A DNA stretch of 64,000 nt. It comes from Papaver somniferum. Its lineage: Eukaryota > Streptophyta > Magnoliopsida > Ranunculales > Papaveraceae. The stretch is taken from contig NC_039358.1 in NCBI RefSeq assembly GCF_003573695.1, positions 158,152,920 to 158,216,919 of the forward strand, in the 5' to 3' direction. Positions 1-10,806 of the stretch are shown here, piece by piece. The notes under the pieces were generated by a model that was not told where the DNA came from, searched no databases, and saw nothing but the letters and a program-made list of their open reading frames with translations. The position numbers and the translations under genes are program-made. Within the stretch, counting starts at the first letter, position 1. Each line of letters opens with the position of its first letter.

Positions 1-1397
1 AACAATGAAGAATTAAAAGGATAAAAGTATACCAGACTATTGAGAGAATGCAAGAAATCGGGAGTCACTGATCTAGAAACTCCACGAAGAGAGCTATCAC
101 CATCTAGTAAAAGGAAATCGCAAAGGGTAGCGAGAGCTTTGCAGGTATTTGCGAATTGGTTATCTCCCATTCCTTGTAGAGAATCAGAAAAGAGGCCAGA
201 AAACTTAGCCATAGAAGATTCAGGTGGAGAATCTTCACTTGCAGCAAGATCATCGTTGTCCTCATCACCCTTGTCACTTTCGGAATTTTCGTTAAGAGGA
301 ATATTTGAAGGAGAAGAAGAACGAACTTTCCTTTTCTTTGGAGGATGACCAGTTGATTTTTCCCTGCGAAGAGCACCTTTACCTTTATCACCAATCTTCG
401 CAACATCGGAAGATTCTTCTATTTCAGCAATAATCTTCACACACAGATAGAAATAAGAAATGGAAGCATGGAAGTAACAGTATACTGTTTAAAATCATAA
501 AAGAAAATTGAAGAAAATTTAAAATCATAAGAGAAAATTTCCTACCTCATCTGTGTAGGAGCGAAGAGCTAACAGAGTACTAGATTTCCCAGTCCTGTTA
601 TAACTATCTTTCAGTTTTTGGATCTGCGGAATGCCGCAAGAGTTAGCGAACAGAATAATAAAAATCAATGAAGAAATATAAAATGAGTTAAATGGGAAGA
701 AACATACCTCTTTCTCCTTCTCGGGCCAAAAGAAAACCCAAGGTTGATAAGCAGCGAGATTCGCAGGAAGAACATTTGACCCAGCAATATAGGGTCCTTT
801 TAGCATTAAAGGAAAAACACACCATTTATCATCTTTAGATTGGCGAGGAGTTGTGTTTTTACCAGAATTCCAGTCAATATCTTGCATGAGAATTTTGGCT
901 TCATCAATGTTATCTTTCCTTTTTAAGAGAATACCCCAGCGAGTATTCTCTTTCTTCATGGAGATAAGTTCATAATTCTCAAATAAATTCGCTATTGTGT
1001 ATTTCTCAGCAACTATCTTTAGGTTTGCGAATTTAGGATCCCTAAGTTATTTGGAGTAAAGATATCCCCTACCAGCACCACGATTAGCGAACTCTAGCAT
1101 CAGACGGATGCAGTCCCCACTCAGTTGGAAGATAGCTCGCGAAAATCCCGAGTGAGCGAGAATTTCATAAAATAAAGGAAGATCTGGGTTATAAAGAGGA
1201 ATAGGGAGACCTTCGAGAATCTGACCTAGCGAAATTATGATTGATTGATCATCACAATACTGATCAGAGAAAAGTTTGACAGAAAGAAGTGATTTGGCAT
1301 TTTCACCAGGAATGGTGGAGAGTGTGAAACCTTTATCAGCAAGATCTTTTTGGACATCTTGTAAATTCTTTTCATATCTATGACCACTTGGAGCCAT
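1..1397 (-). pseudogene. Spliced TE-associated protein gene, 3' end cut by window, one in-frame stop
   Basis: A minus-strand gene model opens at ATG 1395-1397. Exon 1 is 708-1397, intron 1 is 624-707 (GT at 707-706, AG at 625-624), exon 2 is 546-623, intron 2 is 435-545, and exon 3 runs from 434 past the window edge. All three exons stay in one phase, and the only disruption I see is a TAA at 1047-1049 after residue 116. The N-terminal part has a G-(I/L)-P pattern, then IL-x-HSG and QLSGDCIR. This recalls the plant 'putative gypsy-type transposon' family (Transposase_28), but that match is by eye. Exon 3 has a basic PPKKRKV stretch like a nuclear localisation signal, followed by an acidic Ser-rich region. 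It could be an accessory frame of a large LTR element or a decayed host gene. The splicing model is inference. Confidence 0.5.
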
Positions 1398-2204
1398 GTT
1401 TGAATATAGAGTATGTGAATGAATAAAAAGTAAGAGGATTGAAGGAGGGAAAAGTTACAGCAGCAGAACTTGCAGAAGAATAACAGAATTGCAGAGATGA
1501 GGGAATAAAAATAGAAGAGAAAGTAAAAAGAAAAATAGAAAGAAGAGTAAGAAGAGTATATAAAGGAGATTTTCTTTACTCGAAGAAATAAACACCATTA
1601 AGACGAAGAGACGTGAGCGGTTGAAAAGTAGCGGTTACAGAAGACGTGTCAAGAAACATATGGATGAAAGAATACGTGTGATAAATGCAGAATATGAAAA
1701 GATGAGCAGCTGCGGCATTTCTCACATCATTCTCTACTTTGCAGAGAAGATATGAGAAGAGGCAAGATGTAGGATCAGAATCTCGCAATGACAATGTTTC
1801 AGCGAAATTATCAATGACACAACACATCAGCGTCGCAAAACAATTTCAGAAATGATAAAATAAACGACGTTAGCTAAGATCACGAGAAAGATATGATAGT
1901 CCTGCGAAAATTAGAGAGTTTGCGAAATTAACATTTGTAAGGTTGCGAGAATGTCGCAGACCAGACCCGAAAATAAAGGACAGATTAGCTGTCATCCACT
2001 ATGTATTTCCTTATAAATAGTCGTTCGAGTTGTAAAGAAGGGGAGAGATCTTTTTTGAATAAGAAACAAGTAAATAGGAGAGAGAAAGTATAGAGCAGAG
2101 GTCATTCTTGATTTCTTTATCTTTTCTTGTAAGAACATTCAAAAATTGATCAATAAAATTAAGAGTGTAAATTTAAAAATGAGTCGATTAATAATGAAAT
2201 CATA
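1398..2204. other. Leader and spacer, purine-rich on plus strand, with a plus-strand TATA box
   Basis: No gene seen. 1495-1572 is almost purely A/G on the plus strand, so it would be a pyrimidine-rich leader for the minus-strand gene. A TATATAAA motif lies at about 1554-1561. From 1860 to 2100 the motif TGCGAAA/GCGAGA recurs. A canonical plant TATA box sits at 2012-2020 (TTATAAATA) and is followed by a purine-rich leader, which suggests an LTR-type promoter reading rightward. Confidence 0.35.
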
Positions 2205-3380
2205 TGAGGGGTGTAGTGTAGGATTTCCTGCAACTACAAGACTTTTGGGAGGTGATTGATTAATCTAGGCTGTTCTTCGGGAATATAAGACCGGATTATC
2301 AATTGGTTCCTGTTCACCTTGATTTCATATCTTAAGACGGAACAAAAACCTAGGGTTTTTCTGTGGAAGACAGATTTATCCTTTGATAGACTTTTCTGTG
2401 TGAGACAGATTTGTTTATTATTAAGTCTGCATTTTGGGTTGCAGCAACTCTTGGTTGTGGGTGAGATCAGCTAAGGGAATCAAGTGCGCAGTATCCTGCT
2501 GGGATCAGAGGCGTAGGAGTACAACTGTACCTTGAATTAGTGGGAGACTGATTGGGGTTCAAATATAGTCCATTCTGAAGTTAGCTTGGAGTAGGCTAGT
2601 GTCTGTAGCGGCTTAATAAAATGTGTATTCAATCTGGACTAGGTCCCGGGGTTTTTCTGCATTTGCGGTTTCCTCGTTAACAAAATTTCTGGTGTCTGTG
2701 TTATTTCATTTTCCGCATTATATTGTTTATCTTTATAATTGAAATACTACAGGTTGTGCGTTAAAGTTTAATCGATTAGAGATCCGACCTTGTGGTTGTT
2801 GATTTCATTGATTAACACTTGGAATTGGTCTTTGGTACCGTCCAAGTTATTCCTTGTATTTGATAAAGACTCGCTATTGTTTTTAGATTGAGTAAAAATA
2901 AAATCAAGAGAGAGATATTAACTCCTTGAGATACTTTTATCTAGATTGAGTCTGACTGTCTAGTTGATTCTCTAGCAAAGTATTTCGGAGTTAGTCCATA
3001 CAGATTGCTAAGCGAAATATTGGGTGGTGTTGTTAGATCCCCGCTTTTTCATTTAAGTCTGAACCTTTGCATCAAGTAAACATACTTCGTTGTTGTATTG
3101 TCTCGATCTCGTATCCATAGACGATCACACGAAGTGTGAACCGATTAGTTGTATTGTCTCGACTCTGTCCATAGACAATCACTTTCAGAGAAAGAACTTA
3201 TAGGTAGGAAATTTTTTATCTTGAGGTATATTCGGGTAACCTCGCTTTTTCAAATATGTATTACTTAACCGAGTTAACCTGCCGTTAGCAAGTGATGCTC
3301 AAAAAACGTGTGACCATCACAACTAATTCTTGCGGTTATAACCGACTGATCCAACAGTTAAAAAATTTCACCATCAAAAC
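2205..3380 (+). mobile_element. LTR-retrotransposon-like sequence, family unresolved
   Basis: No coding capacity. Blocks near 2265 (AGGCTGTTCTTCGGGAATA) and near 2473 (CTAAGGGAATCAAGTG) recur in inverse orientation at 44.17-44.20 kb and 43.98-44.01 kb, so the same LTR family is present twice in the window. A block near 2644 (CCCGGGGTTTTTCTGCATTT) is of a kind I recall from plant LTR elements, probably Ty1/copia of the SIRE/Maximus type. That is memory, not a search. Two 35-37-bp direct repeats lie at 3092-3128 and 3148-3183. No clear TG...CA boundaries or target duplication were found. Confidence 0.4.
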
Positions 3381-3720
3381 ATATCATCCAAAGTGAAGCA
3401 ACCTTGCTGACTCTCACAAAGTCATAATAATTATAAAAATGAAATCGAGCTAATTCTTGTTTAGCTTAATATTACAGGATTAATCTTAAAAGCATTAATG
3501 TAATCAATTAATATCTCCTAACAACATGAATCATACTTAATCAAATTTAAAATAAAAAATTCTTCGATTTTCTTCTGCAATACAGCTTCACTACCTCCAT
3601 TAATGGTGACTCTGCTGACAACTCATCCTAGAATTCCCTAGTTAAAACAACGAAACCATTTACATTTCTTAATTAAACTCAAAATAACCCGTCTTGAATG
3701 TCATTGAAATAACCATGTAT
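3381..3720. other. AT-rich flank of the outer LTR element
   Basis: Nothing coding or repeated was recognised. It ends at the ACCAT target duplication (3721-3725), so it was originally continuous with sequence starting at 21851. Confidence 0.4.
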
Positions 3721-3725
3721 ACCAT

Positions 3726-4117
3726 TGTTGATGGTGGTTTTTATCTTAGGGTTAAAATCGTAAAACCTTGCATCTGATGTGACGTCACTCTGCAAGGAAA
3801 CGGTGTTGTGAGTTCTAACCTCTCCACCGGCATATCTATTGAGCCATTCAATATATTTACATGAAATTTATCCAGACTGGCGATGTAGCAACCATCCCAA
3901 ACACTCTGTAAATTTCGGCACCTCGCCAATACAAGACTCATTGAGTACTTTCCTGTGCTATGTTCCCCGACAGAACCCTTAATATCGGTATGGCATGACG
4001 GATTTGTGTTCACTCGCAGCGGAGTATCATGAACCTCCAAGTACCAAATTTAAGGTCATCGCACAAAATGCTCAGACGGAAAGCACACTGCATTCTGTAG
4101 ATAAGGATTTTTGTGGA
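3726..4117 (+). repeat. Left LTR stub of the outer element
   Basis: This matches 6456-6836 plus the continuation at 19430-19436 (GATTTTTGTGG after the nested insertion). The match stops at 4117, and the remaining ~2.4 kb of LTR and the primer-binding site are absent. A deletion after insertion is the simplest reading. Confidence 0.75.
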
Positions 4118-4845
4118 GAGAAACCAAACCACCACAAAAAATACTGAAGAAGGGAATATGCAAGGAAGATGATCATCACGCGGCAGAACATATATCTTCT
4201 TCAAAAATGTCCGGCTTCAAATATCACCTGATGCTCCTCTATTTTTTCGGGATGTGTGACAACGATGTTGCTACAAGGGATAGCCAAGAAACAGGTCGGT
4301 CGAACCTTTAACCATTGTTGTTATTTCCCCTGTTTTGAGTTAATATGGGTGATGTCGGCGTTCGGAGGCATTAGCCGCGAAAAAAGCTGGCTGGCTAGTA
4401 CTTGTGGCAAATTCCATCCACACTATTTGTGTACGACGTCTGTCCATCTACTGGATGGCCAGGAGGGCGAGCAAATTATTTTCGCATAAAGGGTTTTTGG
4501 ATCTTTTCAGTATGAAGGTTTTATTAATTCATTCAGAGATGTGAAACCATACAAGCTGAATAACGGAATGTTACTTGGCGAAACCCTAACTCCACCACGA
4601 AAACAAGATAGTGAAAATAAATCCTTGAAATATCAAAATCGGCTACACGCCGAGGAGAAATAGCAAAAGTGGAAAAAATTGGTCGTCAATGGCAGACGCC
4701 TGGATCAACAACGCCTCCGTCCGAGCTTTTTCAAGCACTTTCCCCAGCACCCTCTCTGGCAGCAAACATTCCATCCAGAATCCACCTCAGCAGCAGCGAC
4801 CTCAGCATCCCATCCAGAAGCCGCCTCAGCAGCAGCTTCCGCATC
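4118..4845. other. Unassigned core of the outer element
   Basis: No convincing frame. 4730-4930 is rich in CAG/CCTCAG repeats and is the low-complexity continuation of the antisense frame that ends at 4846. Short frames here look accidental. Confidence 0.3.
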
Positions 4846-5490
4846 CTATCCGGCATTTGTTTCAACAGCAGTCCCAGCGTATGTTTCCACGGCTTCTCCA
4901 ATGGCTCCAACATATGTTGCCTCCGCCTCCTCTTCTGCCTTGACGGCATCCTCAACGGTCGCTTCAACGTCTCTGACAGCAGTTTCGGCATCTACTCCAG
5001 AAGCTTCTTCAGTTTCGTAAACCGTGTCGACATCTTCCTCAGGAGCTTTTCCATCAGCTTCTTGAGGATGTCCCGGTTCGTCCGCATCAAAGTCAAGGAT
5101 TACGATACCATCATGGACAGGATAATTAAACTGGCTCTCACCTAAAAGTTTTATGGACTCAGTCTTCCGCCGTTTCAACCGAGAGGCGAATCGTTCAGTC
5201 CTAGCACTGGGTTGTAGAGAAGCTTCATTATTCTGAGATCTCCCGACGCGCTGAGATGCTTCATCATGCCTCCACTTTTTCTCCCTGTCCATCGAATCCA
5301 TGAGAGTCTGAACATACATCCACACTCTGCATAGATGGGCGAGAGACATGCCTTGTATAATCTCGTCAGCCTCACGGAATAGAGAATCAATTCTGTCTAA
5401 TAACTCCTCATGAGAAGAAAACTGGGTTTTGTCGACTTCAAAATTTCTCTCCGAAGAGTCAGAGGTACGATCGTCACTGGAAGATCCCAT
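4846..5490 (-). CDS. Antisense open frame (214 aa) inside the outer LTR element
   Basis: This opens at ATG 5488-5490 and ends at TAG 4846-4848. It lies antisense to the element, between its lost coding core and the right LTR. Residues ~25-75 look helical (EELLDRIDSLFREADEII, then a VWMYVQTLMDSMD stretch). Residues ~100-112 are basic (SRLKRRKTES). From ~130 onward the chain is acidic and Ala/Glu/Val/Thr-rich. No catalytic motif was recognised. Upstream in the sense of this frame lie a possible TATA (AATATAAGAG, complement of 5646-5655) and a possible leader intron, with donor CAG/GTATTG near 5583 and acceptor TTGTAG near 5497. Antisense frames in this position are known from Tat-lineage elements such as Retand. 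Calling this one of them is inference, and it may be a chance frame. Confidence 0.45.
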   Translation of the reverse strand: MGSSSDDRTSDSSERNFEVDKTQFSSHEELLDRIDSLFREADEIIQGMSLAHLCRVWMYVQTLMDSMDREKKWRHDEASQRVGRSQNNEASLQPSARTERFASRLKRRKTESIKLLGESQFNYPVHDGIVILDFDADEPGHPQEADGKAPEEDVDTVYETEEASGVDAETAVRDVEATVEDAVKAEEEAEATYVGAIGEAVETYAGTAVETNAG

Positions 5491-5799
5491 TATATGCTAC
5501 AATTTTTTTTACCATGTCTGCACCGGCAATCTACATGATGAAGAAGAAAAAATGGGAACTAGGAGAAGAAACACAAGACAATACCTGTGAAGAGGGTGGA
5601 CGTGATTTTATGATGATCTGTATGAACGAAGGATTCAAGATCACCTCTTATATTCAGCGGATTGACGAAGCATGAGAAGTAAAACCCTTTTACCAGCCGT
5701 GAATTAAGGCTTCAAACGCGTGATACCAGCTGGATTAGATATTTGTTTGTACGGAATAATTAGGCTTTGGCATACAAGTCAGCAGCCGTCCCTACCATT

Positions 5800-6190
5800 C
5801 ATTGACTTAGCCAGCGCCATCCTTCCACTATAAGTGCGCGTCCCGAGCCAAGCCAATGGCTCCACGTCAAGCTAGTGCCAACAGCTTCACTCCCAAGCCA
5901 GCAGCGTTACAGCCAAGCCAATCCAATCCAGCAGCGTCAAAGCCAATCCAAGCCAGCAGCGCCAACGACACCACATCCAAGCTGACGCCAACAGCTCCAC
6001 GCCCAAGCCAAACAGCGCCAATGTCTCGCACCATGCCAAGCCAACGACGCCACAGCCAGGACGAAGCCAACAGTCCGTGTTCCAGCTAGCAGCCATCTCT
6101 ACCGCTCCGTGTCCTAGCTAGCATCGCCATGAACCATTACTTAACAGACCAAAGCAGCGCCATCCACCTTTCCGTGGCCAGACAGAGCAC
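5800..6190. repeat. Degenerate short tandem repeat rich in CCAAGCCA / GCAGCG
   Basis: Units of about 20-30 bp built on AGCCAA(T/G)CCAGCAGCG recur with substitutions. They give Ala/Pro/Ser-rich frames on the plus strand and hydrophobic frames on the minus strand, which I treat as by-products. Only scattered fragments of the motif are seen between 6190 and 6440. Confidence 0.5.
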
Positions 6191-6440
6191 CGTTTCGTGG
6201 ACCAAATTGCAATGCCACCTCTACTAATCAGTAGCCAAAGATGTCGTATTGGTGCCAACATCCCATGGCCAAGAGGGATTTATGCAAAAGCCACCAACAC
6301 AAGGATCACGAATTCCTCATGCCTTCCACCAAAGGTTAGTTGAATTTCCTTGGCAATGTCTTCACGTGTTTCTCTTTCGATTTTACTCTCGTCTGTCACC
6401 ATCTTATGCTTACCCCGCAACAATTCCACTGTTACGTGCT

Positions 6441-6455
6441 AAGCAGGGGACTCAA
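6441..6455 (+). promoter_or_regulatory. Polypurine tract of the outer element
   Basis: AAGCAGGGGACTCAA lies immediately 5' of the right LTR (TGTTGATGG at 6456), the position where plus-strand priming occurs in LTR elements. A near copy, ATGGGGACTCAA, lies at about 57112 in the other gypsy element. Confidence 0.55.
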
Positions 6456-6836
6456 TGTTGATGGTGGTTTTTAGCTTAGGGTTAAAATCGTAAAACCTTG
6501 CATCTGATGTGACGTCACTCTGCAAGGAAACGGTGTTGCGATTTCTAACCTCTCCACCGGCATATCTATTGAGTCATTCAATATATTTACATGAAATTTA
6601 TCCAGACTGGCGAATGTAGCAACCATCCCAAACACTCTGTAAATTTCGGCACCTCGCAGATACAAGACTCACTGAGTACTTTCATGTGCTATGTTCCAAT
6701 GCAAAACCCTTAATATCGGTATAACATGACGGATTTATGTTCACTCGCAGCGGAGTAGCATGAACCTCCAAGTACCAAAGTTAAGGCCATCGCACAAAAT
6801 GCTCAGACGGAAAGCACACTGCATTATGTAGATAAG
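6456..6836 (+). repeat. Right LTR of the outer element, 5' part
   Basis: Homologous to 3726-4106. It ends with the target-site copy ATAAG (6832-6836), where the nested element entered. The LTR resumes at 19425. Confidence 0.75.
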
Positions 6837-9556
6837 TGGTGGGCCCGGAGATGCGTGAAAATTAAGCGAAATGAAAACGCGGGCCTACAGTAATACCGCA
6901 AGTGCACGGTCGTCGGTTGTAGCTCGTGCAAGTACGGGTCGATCCACAGAGACTGGGTGTGTTTGGAGTATTTAGCTACTTTGGGCTCTAAATTGCTATT
7001 GGGCTATGAATAATCAATGGGCTTTTGAGTGCTAATGGGTTATGAATACCCTTGGAATGAGTTGGGGTGTTGTCTTAATGAAATGAACTGAGCTTGGGCT
7101 CAGTTGGTTTTGTAGTGCACTAGGCTTTGGTTTTGAATTTGGGCTTGGGCTTAGTGTAGTGAACTGAGCCTTTGTAATGACTGAGAACTGGGCTTGGTAA
7201 CCTAATGATGAGTTGGGCTTGTGCTGTGAGCCAAACTCAGTTGCAGCAGCAGCAGTGGCTGTAGCACAGGGCAAGAGAAGCAAGCTGGAGCAGCAGCAGG
7301 AGAAGTTGAAGTAGCAGGAGAAAATAGCAAACAAAATGAAGGACAAGTGAAAGTAAAACAGTGGCAGTGAAGGAATGAGGAAAACTGACAGTGCAATGAA
7401 ACTAAACAAGAACAATGGAACCAAGGCCTAAGCCAAGGGCAGGGGTGTGAAGAAGACAGTGAAGTAAAAAAAAAGGAAGGAAAAAAAGCAAATCCAAGGC
7501 AATGGCTTTAGGCATTCATCTAGAGTGGGAAGAGAACCAGCTTGCTCACAGTCACTAGTGAGCACTAGTTTCTCCCCACTGCTCAATCAACTCAATGCTC
7601 TAAGGCTCTAACCTAGCATTGACACACAACAGTAAACTAATCCTAACATTTGAGAAGCTAACAATTGACAAAACAAGTGAACTAACATTAAACACAAAAC
7701 TAAACATTAAACACAAAACTAACAGTAAACTATCAGTGAACTATTGAGAAAACAGCAATGAAGGGAGACAGTAAACAAGAGTGATGAAAGAACACTAGGA
7801 TGTTGAATCCACCATTAACCTAAGGGATATTCTACTCACAGCTAAGATAATTACCAAAGTGCTAATTGTCTGATTAAAGCACAACTAGTCTAAGGGCTTA
7901 GCAACACTGAACATGAGCTGCACATGATGAAGACTATCTCAGCTGGTTCATGATTTCATCTAGTCCTAGCATTTGGGATTCAGAACATACATAACAGAAA
8001 CAGTACAGAACATTACATCAAATGGAGAAACTGAACAATACACAGAACATGGAAAAACATGGATAGCAAAACATGGATAGCAAAACATGAACTGAAAACA
8101 AGATAAACTAAAACTGAATTTGGAATTAAAATTGCAAATTAAATTTAAATCTACAAATACAAAACAGGGAAGAAAAATCTACCCAAGAGGAACTGGCTAG
8201 TCCAGCCCTCATGGGGATACACTGGCTAGTCCAGAGATACACATTACACACACCACAGTTCTTATTTATACCCACAGACCCAATTTCCCAAAATTACAAA
8301 ATTAGGGTTCTTCCCCAAAAATCCCCAAAATCAAACAGTACATAATTAGGGTTTCTCACCTAATTCACTTAATTCAACCATACCCCTATCATCTCTGTTC
8401 TTCTCCATGCTTTTTTTTCAATTGAAAATTGGGGACAATTTCCCAAATACCTAATTTGGCAGAGAAATTAGGGTTTCGGATTTTACCTTCTTTGATGCGA
8501 CTTCTCTTCAATTAGCATCGACCCATGTCTTCTCTGCTTCCCTTGCGTAATTCCCATGCTTCAATTTCATCTCTAGGTCACCTACTTCATCAACCTCTCA
8601 CGCTTAGGGTTTCAGGGAAGAAACGTGAGAGATTGAGGGAATAGGGGGCTAGATAGTTAGGGGGTGATGATGGGTTGGTAGTTTAGGGATGGTGTGAGAC
8701 AGGTAGAGGTGGTGATTGAGTCAGAGCAGGTGGAGAAGGTGGTGGTGGCTCTGCAACTGTCGGGGTAGGGGAGAAAGAGGGAGAAGAAGAAAGAGAAGAG
8801 AATGGTCGATGTTTTTAGGTTAATAGGTATAGGTTGCTAGTGTGTGAGGCGGGATATCAAAGTTCGATGTTGGCGAATCTGAGTCACTGGATGCGAAGCT
8901 GGTAGGTGAATCGGATGGCTACCCCTGAAGAGGCTGGTAGCGACCGTCGGATGTCTTGATACAACGAAGTTTACGGCGAAGATCGAGGTTAGGTGCTGTA
9001 GTGTTTAGCGGAAGTATCGCTATTTGATGCGCAGGAAAAGAAGCGACCGTAGGATCTAAATGTGATCTAATCTGAAGGCTTGGAATTTAGGTACTATGGT
9101 GTTTTGCAGAGACTTCAGATTTTGATGCTCTACGAAGGATCGACCATTGGATGATGAGATGGATCCGATCTAACGGTTGAGAATGGAGGCGGGTATGGAT
9201 ATAGAAAATGGGTTTGGGTAAGGGTTTTGGGCCTTGGGTATGCCAAGCCCATATCTTCTTTAAGAACAATTCTTCCTTCTTGAGCCCATTCCTAGCTTTT
9301 TGGTCTTGTGCGGACCATTCTTCGCGGCTTCCTTGCGTAATTCTTCCCGGTTTTTCACTACTTTTCTGCTCTTTTCGCTCCGCGACTCATCCGAACTTCA
9401 TTTATTACCTAAAAATGCAAGATTAAGTAAGAAAAATATTTATTCTTGAAAACAATGAAAATACATAATATGGGATAAAATGTAGAATTAATGCACAAAA
9501 GATGAGTTAAATGCCAAGAAAAATATATAGAAATATGCACTTTTTAGCACTCATCA
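6837..9556 (-). repeat. LTR 1 of the tandem array (3'-most in element sense)
   Basis: 2720 bp with TG...CA ends. It differs from LTR 2 and LTR 3 at 6916, 7125, 7213 and 7385, and is otherwise identical to LTR 2 as far as I could compare. The short frames within it are shared by all three copies only because the LTRs are nearly identical. Confidence 0.85.
8263..8270 (-). promoter_or_regulatory. TATA box of the LTR promoter
   Basis: TATAAATA on the minus strand, in the sense of the element. Upstream of it, at 8302-8309, 8346-8354, 8468-8476 and 8604-8612, lie AACCCTAA/AAACCCTAA telobox motifs, known in plant promoters of growth-related genes. The same sites recur in LTR 2 (+4934) and LTR 3 (+9868). 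Confidence 0.45.
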
Positions 9557-9596
9557 AATACCCCCAAACCTGAATTTTACTTGTCCTCAAGTAAAA
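9557..9596 (-). promoter_or_regulatory. Polypurine tract with adjacent AGGA-loop hairpin
   Basis: On the minus strand, AGGTTTGGGGGTATT abuts the LTR start TGATGAG. Just upstream of the tract is a perfect 9-bp stem, TTTTACTTG/CAAGTAAAA, with a 4-nt AGGA loop (9575-9583 and 9588-9596). Repeated at 14491-14530 in the second internal copy. Confidence 0.6.
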
Positions 9597-10768
9597 CAAA
9601 ACTAAGGAAATCCTACCTATACCACTGTCGCTGGTCTCTCGAATGCATTTAGCGTATGCACTAAGCCTTTTAAACCACTAAGTGTCCCTAGTGGACGAGT
9701 GAAGTCTCGTGAAGGTTTGCTTAGAACGTACCTACAAAGTTCTAGGTCAAAATATAAGCTCAGATTCCATCAAATGTGACATGTGCAAGTCAGTTAAGCT
9801 CACAGCAAAATGGAGATGTCAATCTAGCTATCAAAGGCACAATCCTAGCACTGATAACAAAAAAAGACATGTGATAAGAGTGTAAAGTGTATCTACACAT
9901 GTGTAAAGAAAGATCTGAAGTCATGACTACTAATCACCAAGAGATAGTTTCTCAGTCTAAGAACCAAGGTCGAAATCTAGCTAGCTGTCCGGACTTTACG
10001 AGAATTGTGAATGAGTTGGAGGTATTTCACAATTACTCGCGTTGTACATCAATGGCATACACCCTTCCTTGCTTATTACAATGAAACAACAAAATGACTC
10101 TTTACATGACTCTTATTTACATTGACTATTCTCTTTTTATTTTTGGAACAAGAGATGATGGAATTGATAAATACTTGATTTTTTTGTATTTTTCTGATAT
10201 TTTTTTCTTTTCTTTTTTCTGAATATATACATCGTTTTTTTTTTTTTTTTTTTTTTTTTTGAACAAGAACTTGAAATTGATTTTTACATATGGTAGCTCT
10301 TTTGATACATAACAAAAAGAAACAAAAAATTACATGACACTTTGCAAGAGGTAGCCCTTTTTGATGCACCCAGTTAAATTCGATGGTTGTCTTTCTTAAT
10401 GTAACCTCCACCTTCTATCCCAACCAACCAAAGAACAAGCTAGTCAAGTTTCGTTCAGTATTCAAAGTGATTGGCAATCGTGACTTCCTATCAAACACCT
10501 TGAAGATCGAGGCTATACATGTATTGGTAGATCGTGCGCGTGCAAGTTTCTTATCACTATGTGAATTGTGCTAGAATCAGGGTGCCTAAATATCTAGACT
10601 AAGACTCCTAATAATTACATATTTGCACAAGAGTCAACATTTCAAGGTAAATGAGCTCCATTTTTTATGATTTTTCATTTTTTATTTTTTTTGGAATTTT
10701 TCAGTTTTTTCAAAAAAAAGAAGGAGTTCGTTTTCAATTATAGCATATTATCATGGTATCTACTCTAT

Positions 10769-10806
10769 ACCCCCAAACCTAAACTAAACATTGTCCTCAA
10801 TGTTTA
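10769..10806 (-). promoter_or_regulatory. Second, internal polypurine-like block with AGGA-loop hairpin
   Basis: CCCCCAAACCTAAA on the plus strand (GGTTTGGGGG on the sense strand) is followed by a 9-bp stem, TAAACATTG/CAATGTTTA, with a TCCT (sense AGGA) loop at 10785-10806. It has the same layout as the terminal tract, 1.2 kb inside the element. The copy in internal region 2 is at 15703-15740. Confidence 0.45.

Noticed and set aside
4669..5145. 158-codon plus frame and other overlapping plus frames
   Set aside because: Shadows of the antisense 214-aa frame and its low-complexity repeats.
8302..8612. TTAGGGTTT words considered as an interstitial telomere
   Set aside because: Single, dispersed copies, not a tandem run; better explained as teloboxes in an LTR promoter.
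9208..9426. 72-codon frame conserved in three copies (9208, 14142, 19076)
   Set aside because: Conservation is explained by LTR identity; the frame lies antisense in the LTR and changes in LTR 3 are not synonymous-biased.
10076..10411. 111-codon minus frame, repeated at 15010-15345
   Set aside because: It is read through an A26 run giving a poly-lysine stretch; not a credible protein.
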